A DNA stretch of 64,000 bases from Bradymonas sediminis (GTDB taxonomy: Bacteria > Myxococcota_A > Bradymonadia > Bradymonadales > Bradymonadaceae): assembly GCF_003258315.1 (NCBI RefSeq), contig NZ_CP030032.1, positions 2,891,804 to 2,955,803 on the forward strand. Reading direction: 5' to 3'. The notes under the pieces were generated by a model. It made no database searches and had not been told where the DNA came from. It was given only the letters and a program-made list of their open reading frames with translations. A program made the translations under genes and the position numbers. This document shows, piece after piece, positions 17,853-27,387 of the stretch (position 1 is the first letter of the stretch; each line of letters begins with the position of its first letter).

Positions 17853-19859
17853 TTAGGGATAATCAGGCGTGACGATGTCCGCCGCGGCGACCGTGCGGCT
17901 TCGACCGTTCAAATACCCGACCAGCCAGAATTGCTTATGCGTGAGCATCTTATCGCGCGCTGCGAAGGTCAGGATACCGCGGTTACGCACCTCAACTGTC
18001 GCGTATGCCGGGCCGTTTCCATGGTCACTAAAATAGTGAACGCCGATCTTATAGGTCACGTTCTCCAGGTTCGAATGGCTAATATTCTCGGGCCCGGGCC
18101 CCTGGAGGTCATCGATATCCAGGGTCGGATTACCACCCGGTACGTTCCAGTTGGGGGTCTTATTGCCATAATAACAATCCCAACCACCTGCATTCGACGC
18201 CCAGCGACTTGCACTGGGGTGCAGATAATGCAGGTCGACGTCGTTGTTTTGGACACCGTTGGAGGTCCAGGTGAGCTGGATATGAATATCGGTGTCGGAG
18301 TTCACCAGAATCGTGATGATCGCCGGCTCCCCGCAACTAACGGTGTTCTGGTCATCGAAGACCTTCAGCTCTACTTTATACTCACCGTTGATATCCATGA
18401 ACATCTCCGGGGTCGCGCTGCCGTTGGGCAGGATGCGCGAGGAGGATGCAGCCGGCGCCGACAGAATCGTCCACTCATAGCGCTGGATGGTGCCGTCCGG
18501 ATCGCTACTTCCCGTGCCGTCGAATTGGATTGTCTCAAGCGGCAGCGCCTGGATGCTGGTGCCAGCGCGTCCACCGGGGACGACCTTGGCGGTCGCGACG
18601 GCGGTCGGGCAGGCGTTGTTGGTGCCGCGGCCGTTGAGCGGCAGATCCAGCGTGGACTGCGACGGGTCATCGCTCTTGATGCGGACCATGCCGGTATAAG
18701 CGGCTTCGTCGGTCGGGCTGAAGGTCACCACGAAGTTCGCGCGCCCACCCTCGTCGAGGATAAACGGCTCTTCGGGAAGGCCCACCGGCAGGCTACCCTC
18801 TTTAATCTCAAAGACGCCGCCGCCATCGTCGGTCATCTCAATATCCTGCAATTTGAGCTTCGAGCTCGGGCTGCAGTTGGTGATGGTGACCGTCTTCTGG
18901 CTGACGTTGCCGATCGAGCTGAGCGCGAAGTCGACCTCACCCACCGGCGACACCTCGATGCACGGCGAGCCGCTATTTCCGACCAGGTTGACCGAATATT
19001 CAGGGGTCGTCGGGTCGTCGCTCTTGAAGATAAGTTCGTCGTTCTCGGGGTTATTGGTGTCCGGCGCGAACCAGACGCGCACGTCGAAGCGCTCGTTGGG
19101 CGCGAGCGCCGCTGGCCACTGCTTGGTGTCGTTGTCGGGGTCAGGCGCCAGGCCATCGGCGATCTCTTCAGCGGTCGGCTGCGGGATCGAGAAGTCAAAG
19201 CGCGAGTTATTACCTTTTACCGCGATCTCGCTGATGGTCAGCGGAGCTTCACCGGTATTCTGCACCTGGGTCATCTTCCAGGCACCGCGCCACGGACCAT
19301 CTTCGGTCGAGGAGTCCGGCCCCGGCGGCGTCACGCGCGGAAAGGAGACCGTCGCCGGCGAGAAGATCTTGGGCGCCAATCCCTGCGTGGTGATCGGAAT
19401 CACGTATTGCGGATTGCTCGGGTCGTTACTCTCGATAAGCACCGAACCCGTGTCCGGGTTCTGGTTCACCGGCTTATAACGCACGCTCACGATATGGGTC
19501 GCGCCGGGCTCAAGGCTAAGGTTTTGCTTGCCCCATCCGTCGCCCTCTCTGAAGAACTCCTCCTCCATATCCTGCGGCGGCGCGCCGACGTTCTCTCGCA
19601 GCGCAATATTAGTAATGCGCAGCGCAGACTCGCCGGAGTTCGAAATCAACACGTTGACGTTGGTTTCCTCACCCAGCGCGACCGTCTCAAAGGTGATCGG
19701 GTTCGGCGTGGCCGTAACCTGTCCGAGCTTTTTGCTGCTGATATTTTCGTTCTTGTTATCGGTACCGCCATCATCGTCGCTGCACGCCGTGGCGACCCCA
19801 AGACTCAGGGCCAGCACGATGCCAATCAAGATGCTGCTTCGTCGCTCAAAAAGAGCCAT
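17853..19859 (-). CDS. ASH/PKD/DUF2135-like lipoprotein, long paralogue 3
   Basis: A 668-aa lipoprotein with the same plan as the two before it: the MALFERRSSILIGIVLALS signal, a lipobox-like ATAC, an Asn/Asp-rich linker, three ASH-like domains, one PKD-like domain and a C-terminal YfaP-like domain (NNDVDLHYLHPSASRW, QGPGPENI). It is somewhat more diverged, with substitutions clustered in the linker and the C-terminal domain. The start at 19859 follows CGGAGAAATAGT. A very long plus-strand frame opposite this gene is a codon-bias shadow, not a gene. Confidence 0.88.
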   Translation of the reverse strand: MALFERRSSILIGIVLALSLGVATACSDDDGGTDNKNENISSKKLGQVTATPNPITFETVALGEETNVNVLISNSGESALRITNIALRENVGAPPQDMEEEFFREGDGWGKQNLSLEPGATHIVSVRYKPVNQNPDTGSVLIESNDPSNPQYVIPITTQGLAPKIFSPATVSFPRVTPPGPDSSTEDGPWRGAWKMTQVQNTGEAPLTISEIAVKGNNSRFDFSIPQPTAEEIADGLAPDPDNDTKQWPAALAPNERFDVRVWFAPDTNNPENDELIFKSDDPTTPEYSVNLVGNSGSPCIEVSPVGEVDFALSSIGNVSQKTVTITNCSPSSKLKLQDIEMTDDGGGVFEIKEGSLPVGLPEEPFILDEGGRANFVVTFSPTDEAAYTGMVRIKSDDPSQSTLDLPLNGRGTNNACPTAVATAKVVPGGRAGTSIQALPLETIQFDGTGSSDPDGTIQRYEWTILSAPAASSSRILPNGSATPEMFMDINGEYKVELKVFDDQNTVSCGEPAIITILVNSDTDIHIQLTWTSNGVQNNDVDLHYLHPSASRWASNAGGWDCYYGNKTPNWNVPGGNPTLDIDDLQGPGPENISHSNLENVTYKIGVHYFSDHGNGPAYATVEVRNRGILTFAARDKMLTHKQFWLVGYLNGRSRTVAAADIVTPDYP

Positions 19860-19975
19860 ACTATTTCTCCGTTGTTGCATGATGCCCCTATCGAGCGCGC
19901 TCATCAGAATATTTTTTCGCTAAGATTCTCGGCCGAAAAACCTTTTGGGCACTTTAAAGACCCAAGAATGCGTGG

Positions 19976-20004
19976 ATTCTATCGAGATGCGATTTATGAG
20001 TCAA
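19976..20004 (-). promoter_or_regulatory. Sigma70-type promoter of long paralogue 3
   Basis: TTGACT (19999-20004), a 17-bp spacer (sharing ...CTCGA with the others) and TAGAAT (19976-19981) on the minus strand. Confidence 0.8.
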
Positions 20005-20136
20005 CTTTGGCAGATACGCGGCAAATAGGCTGGATATATATAATATTTAGACATCCATTGACCCATCCTCTCTCGTGCGTAATGCCCTCAGCAGTGGTAT
20101 CCTTCTGTCCACCATCTCCACTTAAGAAAACAGCAG

Positions 20137-22878
20137 ATGAAGATGTGCTCACACCTCGAAAGCCCTCAACGATTCGCCGGAGCCTGCGCTATGCTCTTGG
20201 CGCTGACGGCGCTATTCGCCAGCGGGTGCTCGAGGCCGAGCGCGGCGCGCACTCACGCCCAAAGCGCCCCACCCACCGCTTATCATCTGCAAATCGACGG
20301 CGATGCGTCGGCCCGGCTTAGCGCCCTGCGCGCACGCATCGACGCCGCCGGAGCGGACCCGGATTGCGCGCAGCTCGAACCCCCAATTGGGGACTCCGCG
20401 TGGCTGGCTGCCTGGTGCGGACTTCGCGCCGGTGATTGGGCGCTGAGCGCCCAGCAGGCACACGCGGCGCAGACAAACCTGGCCCCCCACAACTCACTTC
20501 GCCGCCAGATCGAGCTGCTCCTTATCGAAGCCATCGCCCGCCAAGAAACCGCAGCGGCGAGACAAAACATCCAAACCTCGCCCAGCGCGCCCCCCGACGC
20601 CCACGCGGTGTCGCTGGCCACACGGGCCCACCACTTATGGTTAAACGCGCGCATCCCGATGCACGGCAACCTGCGCGACCCAAACGCCGGCGACCTCGCC
20701 AATTTATACGCGATGGCGCTGGAGCGCGGACTCCTCCACGACGCAAAAGACCCCGATGGTCGGCCACTTCGGCGCGGCGCGCTGCTCGATATTGCGCGCA
20801 GTGAATACCGCGACTTCGGGCGCCTCGGAGCGCTCTCGCAGACCCTGCGCGCATCCTTTGATTTCGCGGTGGAACGCGGCCAACTCGACCAGGCCATTGA
20901 GATGCTCGAGCGCGCGTTCGCGCTCGATATCGCGTCCGAGAATCCCCGCGCCCTGGCCCGGGACCTGGCAAGATTTGAGCGATTAAATCGCCTCCTCGGG
21001 CAGGTCGATGCGCCCCCGAAGCAAGCCGGCACACAAGGCCCGGCGCGGACCATCGCCGGTCAGGTCACGAACTCTCATATTGAGCACCTGCTCGCCACAC
21101 CCGCCGGGCGCCGCCGCCTCGCCGACGCCATCGCCTGGACTCGCGCCTCCCCCACCCGCACCATCGCTGCGTCCCCGTTACTCATCGATGCGCTTCGCGC
21201 CCACGGCGACTTCGACGATTGGCACGGTGAGGACTGGCGACTGGGTTTTGAGGGCGGGCAATTATTGGCCGAACATGGGCAGTTGACGCCGGCAAAGCGC
21301 TATTTCCAGGCCGCCATCGGGGCCATCGAAGAGATGCGCGGGCGACTCCCCACCCCGGCCCTTCGCCAGGAGTTCTTCGCCGATAAACGCAAGGTCTATA
21401 TGGCGCTGGTTGACGCGTATATCGGACTCGACACAACCCAGCGCACGCAGGCGAATTATCAACGTAGCCTCGTGCTGGCCAACGCGCTCAAGGCGCGGGG
21501 ATTGCTCGACCTTCTGGACGGCGACGTCGACCCGGCCCTGGCCACCGAGCCGCGCCCAAACACGCGCCACTCAACCCATCTTCGCCCCGGCCGCGCCGGG
21601 TCGAAACACGCTCGCGCGGCGAGCGCCCTGGCCCAATTAGAGGATTGGTCGAGGGCGCAGCGCTCCAACCTTTCGCATCGCGCGGCCCAAACCGCGCAGA
21701 GCAAGCGCTCCCCCAACACACTCGCCCGCCAGGTCGGGGCTCAACTTGCGCCCAATACCGTCCTCCTCGAATACCTCATCATGCCGCGGCGCAGCTACCT
21801 CTGGGTCATCAGCGACCAGGGCATCAAGATGCGACAATTGGCCGGGCGCGAAGACATCGCCCCGCTGGTCGACGCGTTTATTCGCACGCTCGGCGAGCGG
21901 CCCGACCCGGCGCGCCAACGCGCGCTGGCCGAGCGCCTGTACGTCGAGCTGATCGGCCCGGCCCAGGACCTGCTTAAATCGGCCGACCAACTGATCATCG
22001 CGCCCGACGGCAAGCTGTACGACCTGCCCTTCGAGATGCTCGCCCGGCCCACCCGCAGCGCCGAGCCCGATTATCTGATGCGCGACCAGGTCGTGACCTA
22101 TACACCTTCAAGCGCCGTGTTCGAGCGCCTGATGGCGCGCAAAGCCGCCGCGCAACCAGACTCAAGCACCACGCGCACCCTGCTTATCGGCGACGCGAAC
22201 CTGGACCGCGCCGCCATCGATCTTCTCAAGCTCGCCACCAATCTGCCCGACTCCGGGATGTTCTCGCTGGGCGATGTCTTCCCGAAATTGCCCGGCGCGC
22301 GCGCCGAACTCGATGCCATCAACACCCGCCTTGGAGCCCGCGATTTCGAGGTCGAGATGCGCGTCGGAGAGATGGCGGCCGAGAGCTGGATGCGCAACGC
22401 CGACCTGACCCAATACGGCATCATCCACGTGGCCGCCCACGGCATCAGCGACGCCCGCTCCCTGCAGGTCGCCAGCGTGCAATCCGGCCTCGAGTTCAAC
22501 CAACCCGCCCTGCTGCTGAGCCGAGACCCGGAGCAACCCGACGACGGCATCGTCACCCTGGGCGAGTTATTAAGCCGGCGCACCGCCGCCGAGATGGTGG
22601 TGCTCAGCGGGTGCACCACCGGGCGCGGTTGGCAGACGCTGGGCGCCGGGGCGTTTGGGCTGGCCGGGGCGATTCTCTACACCGGCAGCAGCAGCGTCGT
22701 GGCGAGTATGTGGAGCGTGGAGGACGCCGACACATCGAAGTTGATGGCGGCCTTTTATCGGGGCATCGCAGACGGCAAAACGCCCGCTCAGGCATTGCAG
22801 AGCGGGCAGGTTGCGATGTCAAAGGCCGGGATGAGCCCGGCGAGTTGGGCGGCGTTTCGGGTGATCGGCGGGGGCTAA
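20137..22878 (+). CDS. CHAT-domain (caspase-like) lipoprotein
   Basis: A 913-aa predicted lipoprotein with a signal peptide ending in lipobox FASGC. A long helical, TPR-like middle (about 80-480) is followed by a C-terminal CHAT domain (about 560-913). CHAT domains are caspase-fold cysteine proteases. The catalytic His is in HVAAHGISDARS (His768) and the Cys in VVLSGCTTGRG (Cys826), followed by GAGAFGLAGAILYTG and SMWSVEDADT as in the family. Both catalytic residues are intact. No clear ribosome-binding site precedes 20137. Being lipid-anchored it would act outside the cytoplasm, which is unusual for a predicted caspase-like protease; substrates are unknown. Confidence 0.87.
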   Translation: MKMCSHLESPQRFAGACAMLLALTALFASGCSRPSAARTHAQSAPPTAYHLQIDGDASARLSALRARIDAAGADPDCAQLEPPIGDSAWLAAWCGLRAGDWALSAQQAHAAQTNLAPHNSLRRQIELLLIEAIARQETAAARQNIQTSPSAPPDAHAVSLATRAHHLWLNARIPMHGNLRDPNAGDLANLYAMALERGLLHDAKDPDGRPLRRGALLDIARSEYRDFGRLGALSQTLRASFDFAVERGQLDQAIEMLERAFALDIASENPRALARDLARFERLNRLLGQVDAPPKQAGTQGPARTIAGQVTNSHIEHLLATPAGRRRLADAIAWTRASPTRTIAASPLLIDALRAHGDFDDWHGEDWRLGFEGGQLLAEHGQLTPAKRYFQAAIGAIEEMRGRLPTPALRQEFFADKRKVYMALVDAYIGLDTTQRTQANYQRSLVLANALKARGLLDLLDGDVDPALATEPRPNTRHSTHLRPGRAGSKHARAASALAQLEDWSRAQRSNLSHRAAQTAQSKRSPNTLARQVGAQLAPNTVLLEYLIMPRRSYLWVISDQGIKMRQLAGREDIAPLVDAFIRTLGERPDPARQRALAERLYVELIGPAQDLLKSADQLIIAPDGKLYDLPFEMLARPTRSAEPDYLMRDQVVTYTPSSAVFERLMARKAAAQPDSSTTRTLLIGDANLDRAAIDLLKLATNLPDSGMFSLGDVFPKLPGARAELDAINTRLGARDFEVEMRVGEMAAESWMRNADLTQYGIIHVAAHGISDARSLQVASVQSGLEFNQPALLLSRDPEQPDDGIVTLGELLSRRTAAEMVVLSGCTTGRGWQTLGAGAFGLAGAILYTGSSSVVASMWSVEDADTSKLMAAFYRGIADGKTPAQALQSGQVAMSKAGMSPASWAAFRVIGGG

Positions 22879-22905
22879 GGGCTGCGCGCTGCCAGCCCCC
22901 GCCGA
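22865..22905. terminator. Hairpin between convergent genes
   Basis: A 12-bp perfect stem (GGCGGGGGCT core at 22867-22876 with AGCCCCCGCC at 22894-22903) spans the CHAT gene's stop codon. There is no U tract, so its role as a terminator for the two convergent genes is probable but not certain. Confidence 0.45.
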
Positions 22906-22916
22906 GGCGAAGTTGA

Positions 22917-24188
22917 TCAGCCGGCGACACATTCATTGGCGACACATTGCTCGCCGCTCACGCAGTCGCACACGCTATCACAGCTCTCGGGGCCGCCATC
23001 GGCCGGCACCTCACAGGTGCCGCTGTCGAGGTTGCAGACCTCGCCGCCGGCGCAATCCGTGTTGCAGGTGCAGGGCGACTCGCACTGACCTTCGATGCAG
23101 ATCTCGGCGCGCAGGCACTCCGCGCTGGTGCGGCACTCGACGTTCGGGTCGCGGTCGCAGAAACCACCGTCGGCGCAGATATAACCCTCGCCGCAGGAGT
23201 CACTGCTGGTATTCGGGTCACAGGCGGGCTGGCAAATCGCGTCGACGCACACTTCGTCACCGGCGCAATCCTGGGTGCCGCTGCACTCCGACGGCTGGCA
23301 AAGGCCCTGGCGGCAATATTCGTAGCGGCCGCACTCCTCGTCGACGGAGCAATCCGAGAAGCATTTTCCGTTGACGCACATCGCGCCCTCGGCACACTCG
23401 CTATTGAAGACGCAGGTCTCGTCGCCACCCACACACTCGCCGGACTCACAGGTCTGCCCGGTCGCGCAATCATTGCGGTCCGCGCACTCCGGCGCGTTAT
23501 CCTCGACACACTCCCCAAGGCGGCAGGTCTCACCGGTCGCGCAGGGATTGCTCGCGCTGCACTCAGCGGTCTCCGGCGCCTCACACTCGTTATTGACGCA
23601 GCTTTCGCCGGCCGCGCAATCGCGCGCCGTCACACACTCCAACTCGGGGACATTCGCGCAGCTTCGCACGCCGTTGGCGTCGGCCTTCGGCAGGCATTGC
23701 GACGAGCCAGCGATGGTCTTGCACTCAAAGCCTTCGCCACAACCCGACCCGCAGGGCGTGGTGCAAACCGTCTCACCGCCGGCATCTTCATCGCCAAGGA
23801 GCACGCAAAGCGCGTCCGGGTCGGCGCAATCGGAGTTGGTTTGGCACGCCTGGCAAAGCCCGGCCTCGCCGCGCTCGGTGGTCGTCGGGACGCGGCACAG
23901 GTTATTGACGCAAATCTCGGCGCCGGCGCAATCGCCGTCGTGATAGCAAAAGTCCAGGGAATCCTCGCCGCCGGGCTCCCCAGCCTCGCCGCCGCAGGTG
24001 TCGGAGCACAGCTCCTCAAACCAGCAGGACTGCCGACAGTTGCCAGTGAAGTCGCACACGGTCTCGCACTTCTCGTAATTCACGCAGCAATCTCCGCCGG
24101 CGCTATTTCCGTCGGTGATCAAACACCCCGAGCCGAACCCAAACGCGAACATCGCGACCAAAAATATCATCCAATATACGCGCTTCAT
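22917..24188 (-). CDS. Cys-rich repeat lipoprotein
   Basis: A 423-aa secreted protein. The signal MKRVYWMIFLVAMFAFGFG ends in lipobox GSGC. The mature part is packed with Cys-rich repeats of the form C-x-GxxCVNNxC (AGESCVNNEC, TGETCRLGECV, TGQTCESGECV, EGAMCVNGKC), about ten in all. They resemble the EGF/Dickkopf-like Cys repeats common in secreted proteins of myxobacteria. Many disulfides are expected, so the site of action is outside the cytoplasm. The start at 24188 follows AGGAGAAGGTC; a longer frame to 24272 lacks a signal at its end. It is convergent with the CHAT gene. Confidence 0.85.
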   Translation of the reverse strand: MKRVYWMIFLVAMFAFGFGSGCLITDGNSAGGDCCVNYEKCETVCDFTGNCRQSCWFEELCSDTCGGEAGEPGGEDSLDFCYHDGDCAGAEICVNNLCRVPTTTERGEAGLCQACQTNSDCADPDALCVLLGDEDAGGETVCTTPCGSGCGEGFECKTIAGSSQCLPKADANGVRSCANVPELECVTARDCAAGESCVNNECEAPETAECSASNPCATGETCRLGECVEDNAPECADRNDCATGQTCESGECVGGDETCVFNSECAEGAMCVNGKCFSDCSVDEECGRYEYCRQGLCQPSECSGTQDCAGDEVCVDAICQPACDPNTSSDSCGEGYICADGGFCDRDPNVECRTSAECLRAEICIEGQCESPCTCNTDCAGGEVCNLDSGTCEVPADGGPESCDSVCDCVSGEQCVANECVAG

Positions 24189-24525
24189 GACCTTCTCCTG
24201 GCAGTCTATTTGCAATGAAAATGCAGACCTTCGAAAATTTTGCTTGGACGGGCGACGCCCGAGTTCGCTCACAATAACATCTTCCTAAAGCTTCTGACGC
24301 ATCTCAAATCGAGCTTATTCAAAAGAATTCCGAAAAAGTCGATGATTCTCGAACTTCGCCTGCGCCGCTAAAAATCGTGCCGCGCCCGCGCCAAATTGAA
24401 CCCCGCGAAGCCATGTGCTATCTCGATACGCCGATTCGCAGCTCGCCCTATTGGGGCCCGTTGGGCCTGCGATAAATACGCAATAATGCCCGTCGCAATT
24501 CTATCTTTGTACACAGCGGTATCAC
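24189..24525. other. Divergent intergenic region
   Basis: A 337-bp spacer between the Cys-rich lipoprotein and the glycosyltransferase. It must hold both promoters, but I see no strong -35/-10 pair and no stable hairpin. Confidence 0.4.
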
Positions 24526-27387
24526 GTGAAAGAGTCAACACATTCCCCAGAGACAGCCGAACGACCGGGATTCCAAGCCTGGTGGTCCACCCGCACCGGT
24601 CATTGGGTCGCGCTTGCGATTTTAGCGCTGGCCTGCGCGGGGCTTATCTTCGGGCAATTATCGAGCCTGGGCGTGTGGAAACCCTGGGAAGCCGATGAGA
24701 TTCGCATCGCACGCGAATACGCTCAACAAGACGCTCCGGCGAGCGTGGAGAGCGGCGCGGAGGCCGACGAATCCCCAGAAAATGCCCAGGCCGATGCTCC
24801 GGCAGAGGACCATAAAAGCAGCGCGGATGCAACGCCTGAGCCCAATTGGGTCACGCCGACCCTCGACGGAAAACCGGTCGCGCGCCCCTTGCTCAAAACA
24901 TGGGTCCTCGCGGCCACCGTGGGCGAACCCGCCGAGCTCGGCGACTATAAGATCGGCGAGCTTGAGCTGTCGGCGCGCCTTCCATTTGCGGTCGCTGTCT
25001 TCTTGCTGATCTTGGCGACCTTCGCCTGGATACGCCGCTATTTCGACACCTGGACCGCGCTGATTTGCGCCGTGGCCTTCACCACCACCCCCGCGATCTT
25101 CTTGGGCGTGCACACCCTGAGCAGTGAGATGCTCTTCGTGGTGCTCAGCTCCGCCTCGATTATGGCGTTCTTCGAGCTCTCGCGCAGCGAAACCGCGCGC
25201 GCACGATGGCTGTGGGGCGCCACGCTCGGCGTCATGCTCTCGCTCTCCTTTTTGGAGCAGCGCTATTTCGGCCTGCTCAGCCCCCTGGCGGTCATCATCG
25301 CCTATTGCGTCACCGAGCTGCCCTTTGAGCAGGTTGCGCGCGCGCGCGAGAACCCATCCGGGGTCTCGTCGCTGCTGTCGCGCCTCGACATCGGACTGGC
25401 CGTGGCGTCGCTGGCGGGCGCGGGCGCGGTGGTCTTGTGGGGGCTGAACCGCAGCGCCGCGGCCACCGGCGAAACCCTCTTTTTGCCCCACGTCTTGCAG
25501 TGGATGGCGCTGCTTATCCCCGGATTCATCTTGCTCGCCGGCGCATTTATCGGGCGCAAATCCAGCGCCGGTCGCGCTCTCTTTAGCGCCCCGATGCTGC
25601 TGGCGCTCGCGATGTGCGCGCTCGTCGTCGGCGTCATCACCCAGAGCTACGGCGCGGCCAACCCCATGCGCATGCTCGACGGCGAAATCGCCGGCAATAT
25701 CCCGCTCTTCTCGTTTCTTCTTGAGAACCACCTCAGCGGAAGCAGCCCGGCCGAAAAACATATGTATTTCGCCATGTGGATCCGCGAGATCGGCTTCTCG
25801 CTTATCCCCTGGGTGGCGCTCGCCCCGCTGGGCATCGGCTACCTGGCGCGCGCCGCGCGTCTGCACGACGAAGACGACGCGCCCCTGCAAAACATCATGG
25901 CCGCCTCGACCTCGCTGCAGCGCCTTCTCTTGGTGTGGAGCTTCATCACCGTCGCCGTGGTCGCGCTGGCGTCGGCCTTTGGTCACTTCTACTTCCCGGC
26001 ATATCTTCCGATCATCCTGGGCGCCGGCCTGATGCTCGGCGACGCCAAATTCTTTACCCGCGCGCGCCTCGAATCCCTCACGATCGTCGCCATGGGATTT
26101 GTGGCCATCACCATCATCATGATGCTCGGGAAAGACCTTGAGCGCTTCCCCGACCGCTTCATGGAGCCCTACCTGGCGATGCAAGAAGAGCTCGGTCTGC
26201 CCGAGGACTACGCCTTCGGCTCGACGCTCAAGGCCATCAAATACGGCTGGATGATCCTGCTGGCCACCTTCTATTTCGGGCTTGTCTCCTGGGCCGGCCT
26301 CACGCTGCGCAGCCTGCGTAGCGCGCCCAAACGCTTCGCCGACTGGCGCGCCGCGCGCAAAGACGGCGCCGCGAACACACCCGACGCCGCGCCCGAGGCC
26401 CCCTTCTACCGGCAGGCCAAGGCCAAGGCCGCCTACCGCCAAGAGAGCGGCCCGCTCGCCCGCCTGGCCGCGCTCTTCGAGTTGCCGACCACCTGGTCCG
26501 CCTGGGTCTTGCTCGCCGCGCTGCTCACCGCCGGCGTCTTCCTCTATAAATTCGCCCCGGACCAGTCGCACCACCTCTCGGAGCGCGGCATCTTCGAGGC
26601 CTATACCGAGATCGCCAAACCCGGCGAAAAGCTCTATCGCTACGGCATCTCCGGCAGCAAAGGCTCGGTGTATCTGAGCGATGTTGAGTCCATCTCGAAG
26701 AACGACGCCTTCGTCAAAGAATTCGACAGCGACTCCCGCTACTTCGTCATTATCCCCCGCGATAAATTGGCCGCCGTCAATTACGATATCCGCGGCCGAT
26801 TCAAGCGCAACCTGCCCGTGCTCGACGCCAAATCGAGCAAACTCCTGCTTGTGAGCAACCAACTTGAGGACGGCGAAGAGCAGCAAAATTATATCGCCGA
26901 CGCCATCATTGAAGACCCCAAAACCTTCACCCCGCCCATCCCCCTGCAATTCGCAGACAAGGGCAAAATCAGACACCCCACCTTCGATAACTCCCTGGAG
27001 ATGATCGGCTGGGATATTGACGGCAAACCAAGCGATGGCTCCTTCCCGGTCTTCGCCCGCGGCGACAGCGCGAAGTTGACGTTCTACTTCCGCGCCAAAC
27101 GCCGGGTCCCGAGCTCCCAGAAGATCTTCATGCACGTCGACCGCTCCGGCAGCCGTCTGCACGGCGACCACGACCCGGTCAACGGCGAGTTCCCGACGAA
27201 TTTCTGGCTCCCCGGCGACATCATCAAGGACGAATACTCACTGAGCATCGACTCCTACGCCTCCCCCGGGGTCTACACCATCTGGCTTGGCTTCTATAAC
27301 GGCAGCAAGCGCATGAAGGTGACCCCGGCGCAGGCATCGGACAAAGACAACCGAGTGCGCGTGGGTCAATTCATCGTGGGCGGATGA
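24526..27387 (+). CDS. Glycosyltransferase family 39 (ArnT/PMT-type) membrane protein
   Basis: A 953-aa polytopic membrane protein. After a short N-terminus comes TM1 (about 27-45), then WKPWEADEIRIAREY (51-65), the acidic first-loop motif of PMT/ArnT-type GT-C transferases, with D57 and E58. An acidic low-complexity insert (about 68-105) interrupts the usual loop. Roughly ten further hydrophobic segments run to ~680, and a soluble C-terminal domain (about 690-953) follows. GT39 enzymes move a sugar from a polyprenyl-phosphate carrier to lipid or protein outside the inner membrane. Donor and acceptor cannot be told. The start is a GTG; no strong ribosome-binding site is present. Confidence 0.8.
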   Translation: MKESTHSPETAERPGFQAWWSTRTGHWVALAILALACAGLIFGQLSSLGVWKPWEADEIRIAREYAQQDAPASVESGAEADESPENAQADAPAEDHKSSADATPEPNWVTPTLDGKPVARPLLKTWVLAATVGEPAELGDYKIGELELSARLPFAVAVFLLILATFAWIRRYFDTWTALICAVAFTTTPAIFLGVHTLSSEMLFVVLSSASIMAFFELSRSETARARWLWGATLGVMLSLSFLEQRYFGLLSPLAVIIAYCVTELPFEQVARARENPSGVSSLLSRLDIGLAVASLAGAGAVVLWGLNRSAAATGETLFLPHVLQWMALLIPGFILLAGAFIGRKSSAGRALFSAPMLLALAMCALVVGVITQSYGAANPMRMLDGEIAGNIPLFSFLLENHLSGSSPAEKHMYFAMWIREIGFSLIPWVALAPLGIGYLARAARLHDEDDAPLQNIMAASTSLQRLLLVWSFITVAVVALASAFGHFYFPAYLPIILGAGLMLGDAKFFTRARLESLTIVAMGFVAITIIMMLGKDLERFPDRFMEPYLAMQEELGLPEDYAFGSTLKAIKYGWMILLATFYFGLVSWAGLTLRSLRSAPKRFADWRAARKDGAANTPDAAPEAPFYRQAKAKAAYRQESGPLARLAALFELPTTWSAWVLLAALLTAGVFLYKFAPDQSHHLSERGIFEAYTEIAKPGEKLYRYGISGSKGSVYLSDVESISKNDAFVKEFDSDSRYFVIIPRDKLAAVNYDIRGRFKRNLPVLDAKSSKLLLVSNQLEDGEEQQNYIADAIIEDPKTFTPPIPLQFADKGKIRHPTFDNSLEMIGWDIDGKPSDGSFPVFARGDSAKLTFYFRAKRRVPSSQKIFMHVDRSGSRLHGDHDPVNGEFPTNFWLPGDIIKDEYSLSIDSYASPGVYTIWLGFYNGSKRMKVTPAQASDKDNRVRVGQFIVGG

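Noticed and set aside
20007-20044. Promoter for the CHAT gene (TTGGCA with TATAAT)
   Set aside because: The boxes are 26 bp apart, too far for a sigma70 promoter, and no other -35 fits the TATAAT at 20039-20044.
17778-20321. An 847-codon plus-strand open frame opposite the ASH lipoprotein
   Set aside because: It is antisense to a conserved gene, has no ribosome-binding site and repeats the same shadow composition opposite the other paralogues. GC-rich third positions create such frames.
24658-27171. An 837-codon minus-strand frame opposite the GT39 gene
   Set aside because: Composition is His/Gln/Glu/Gly-rich shadow sequence with no domain, opposite a clear membrane protein.
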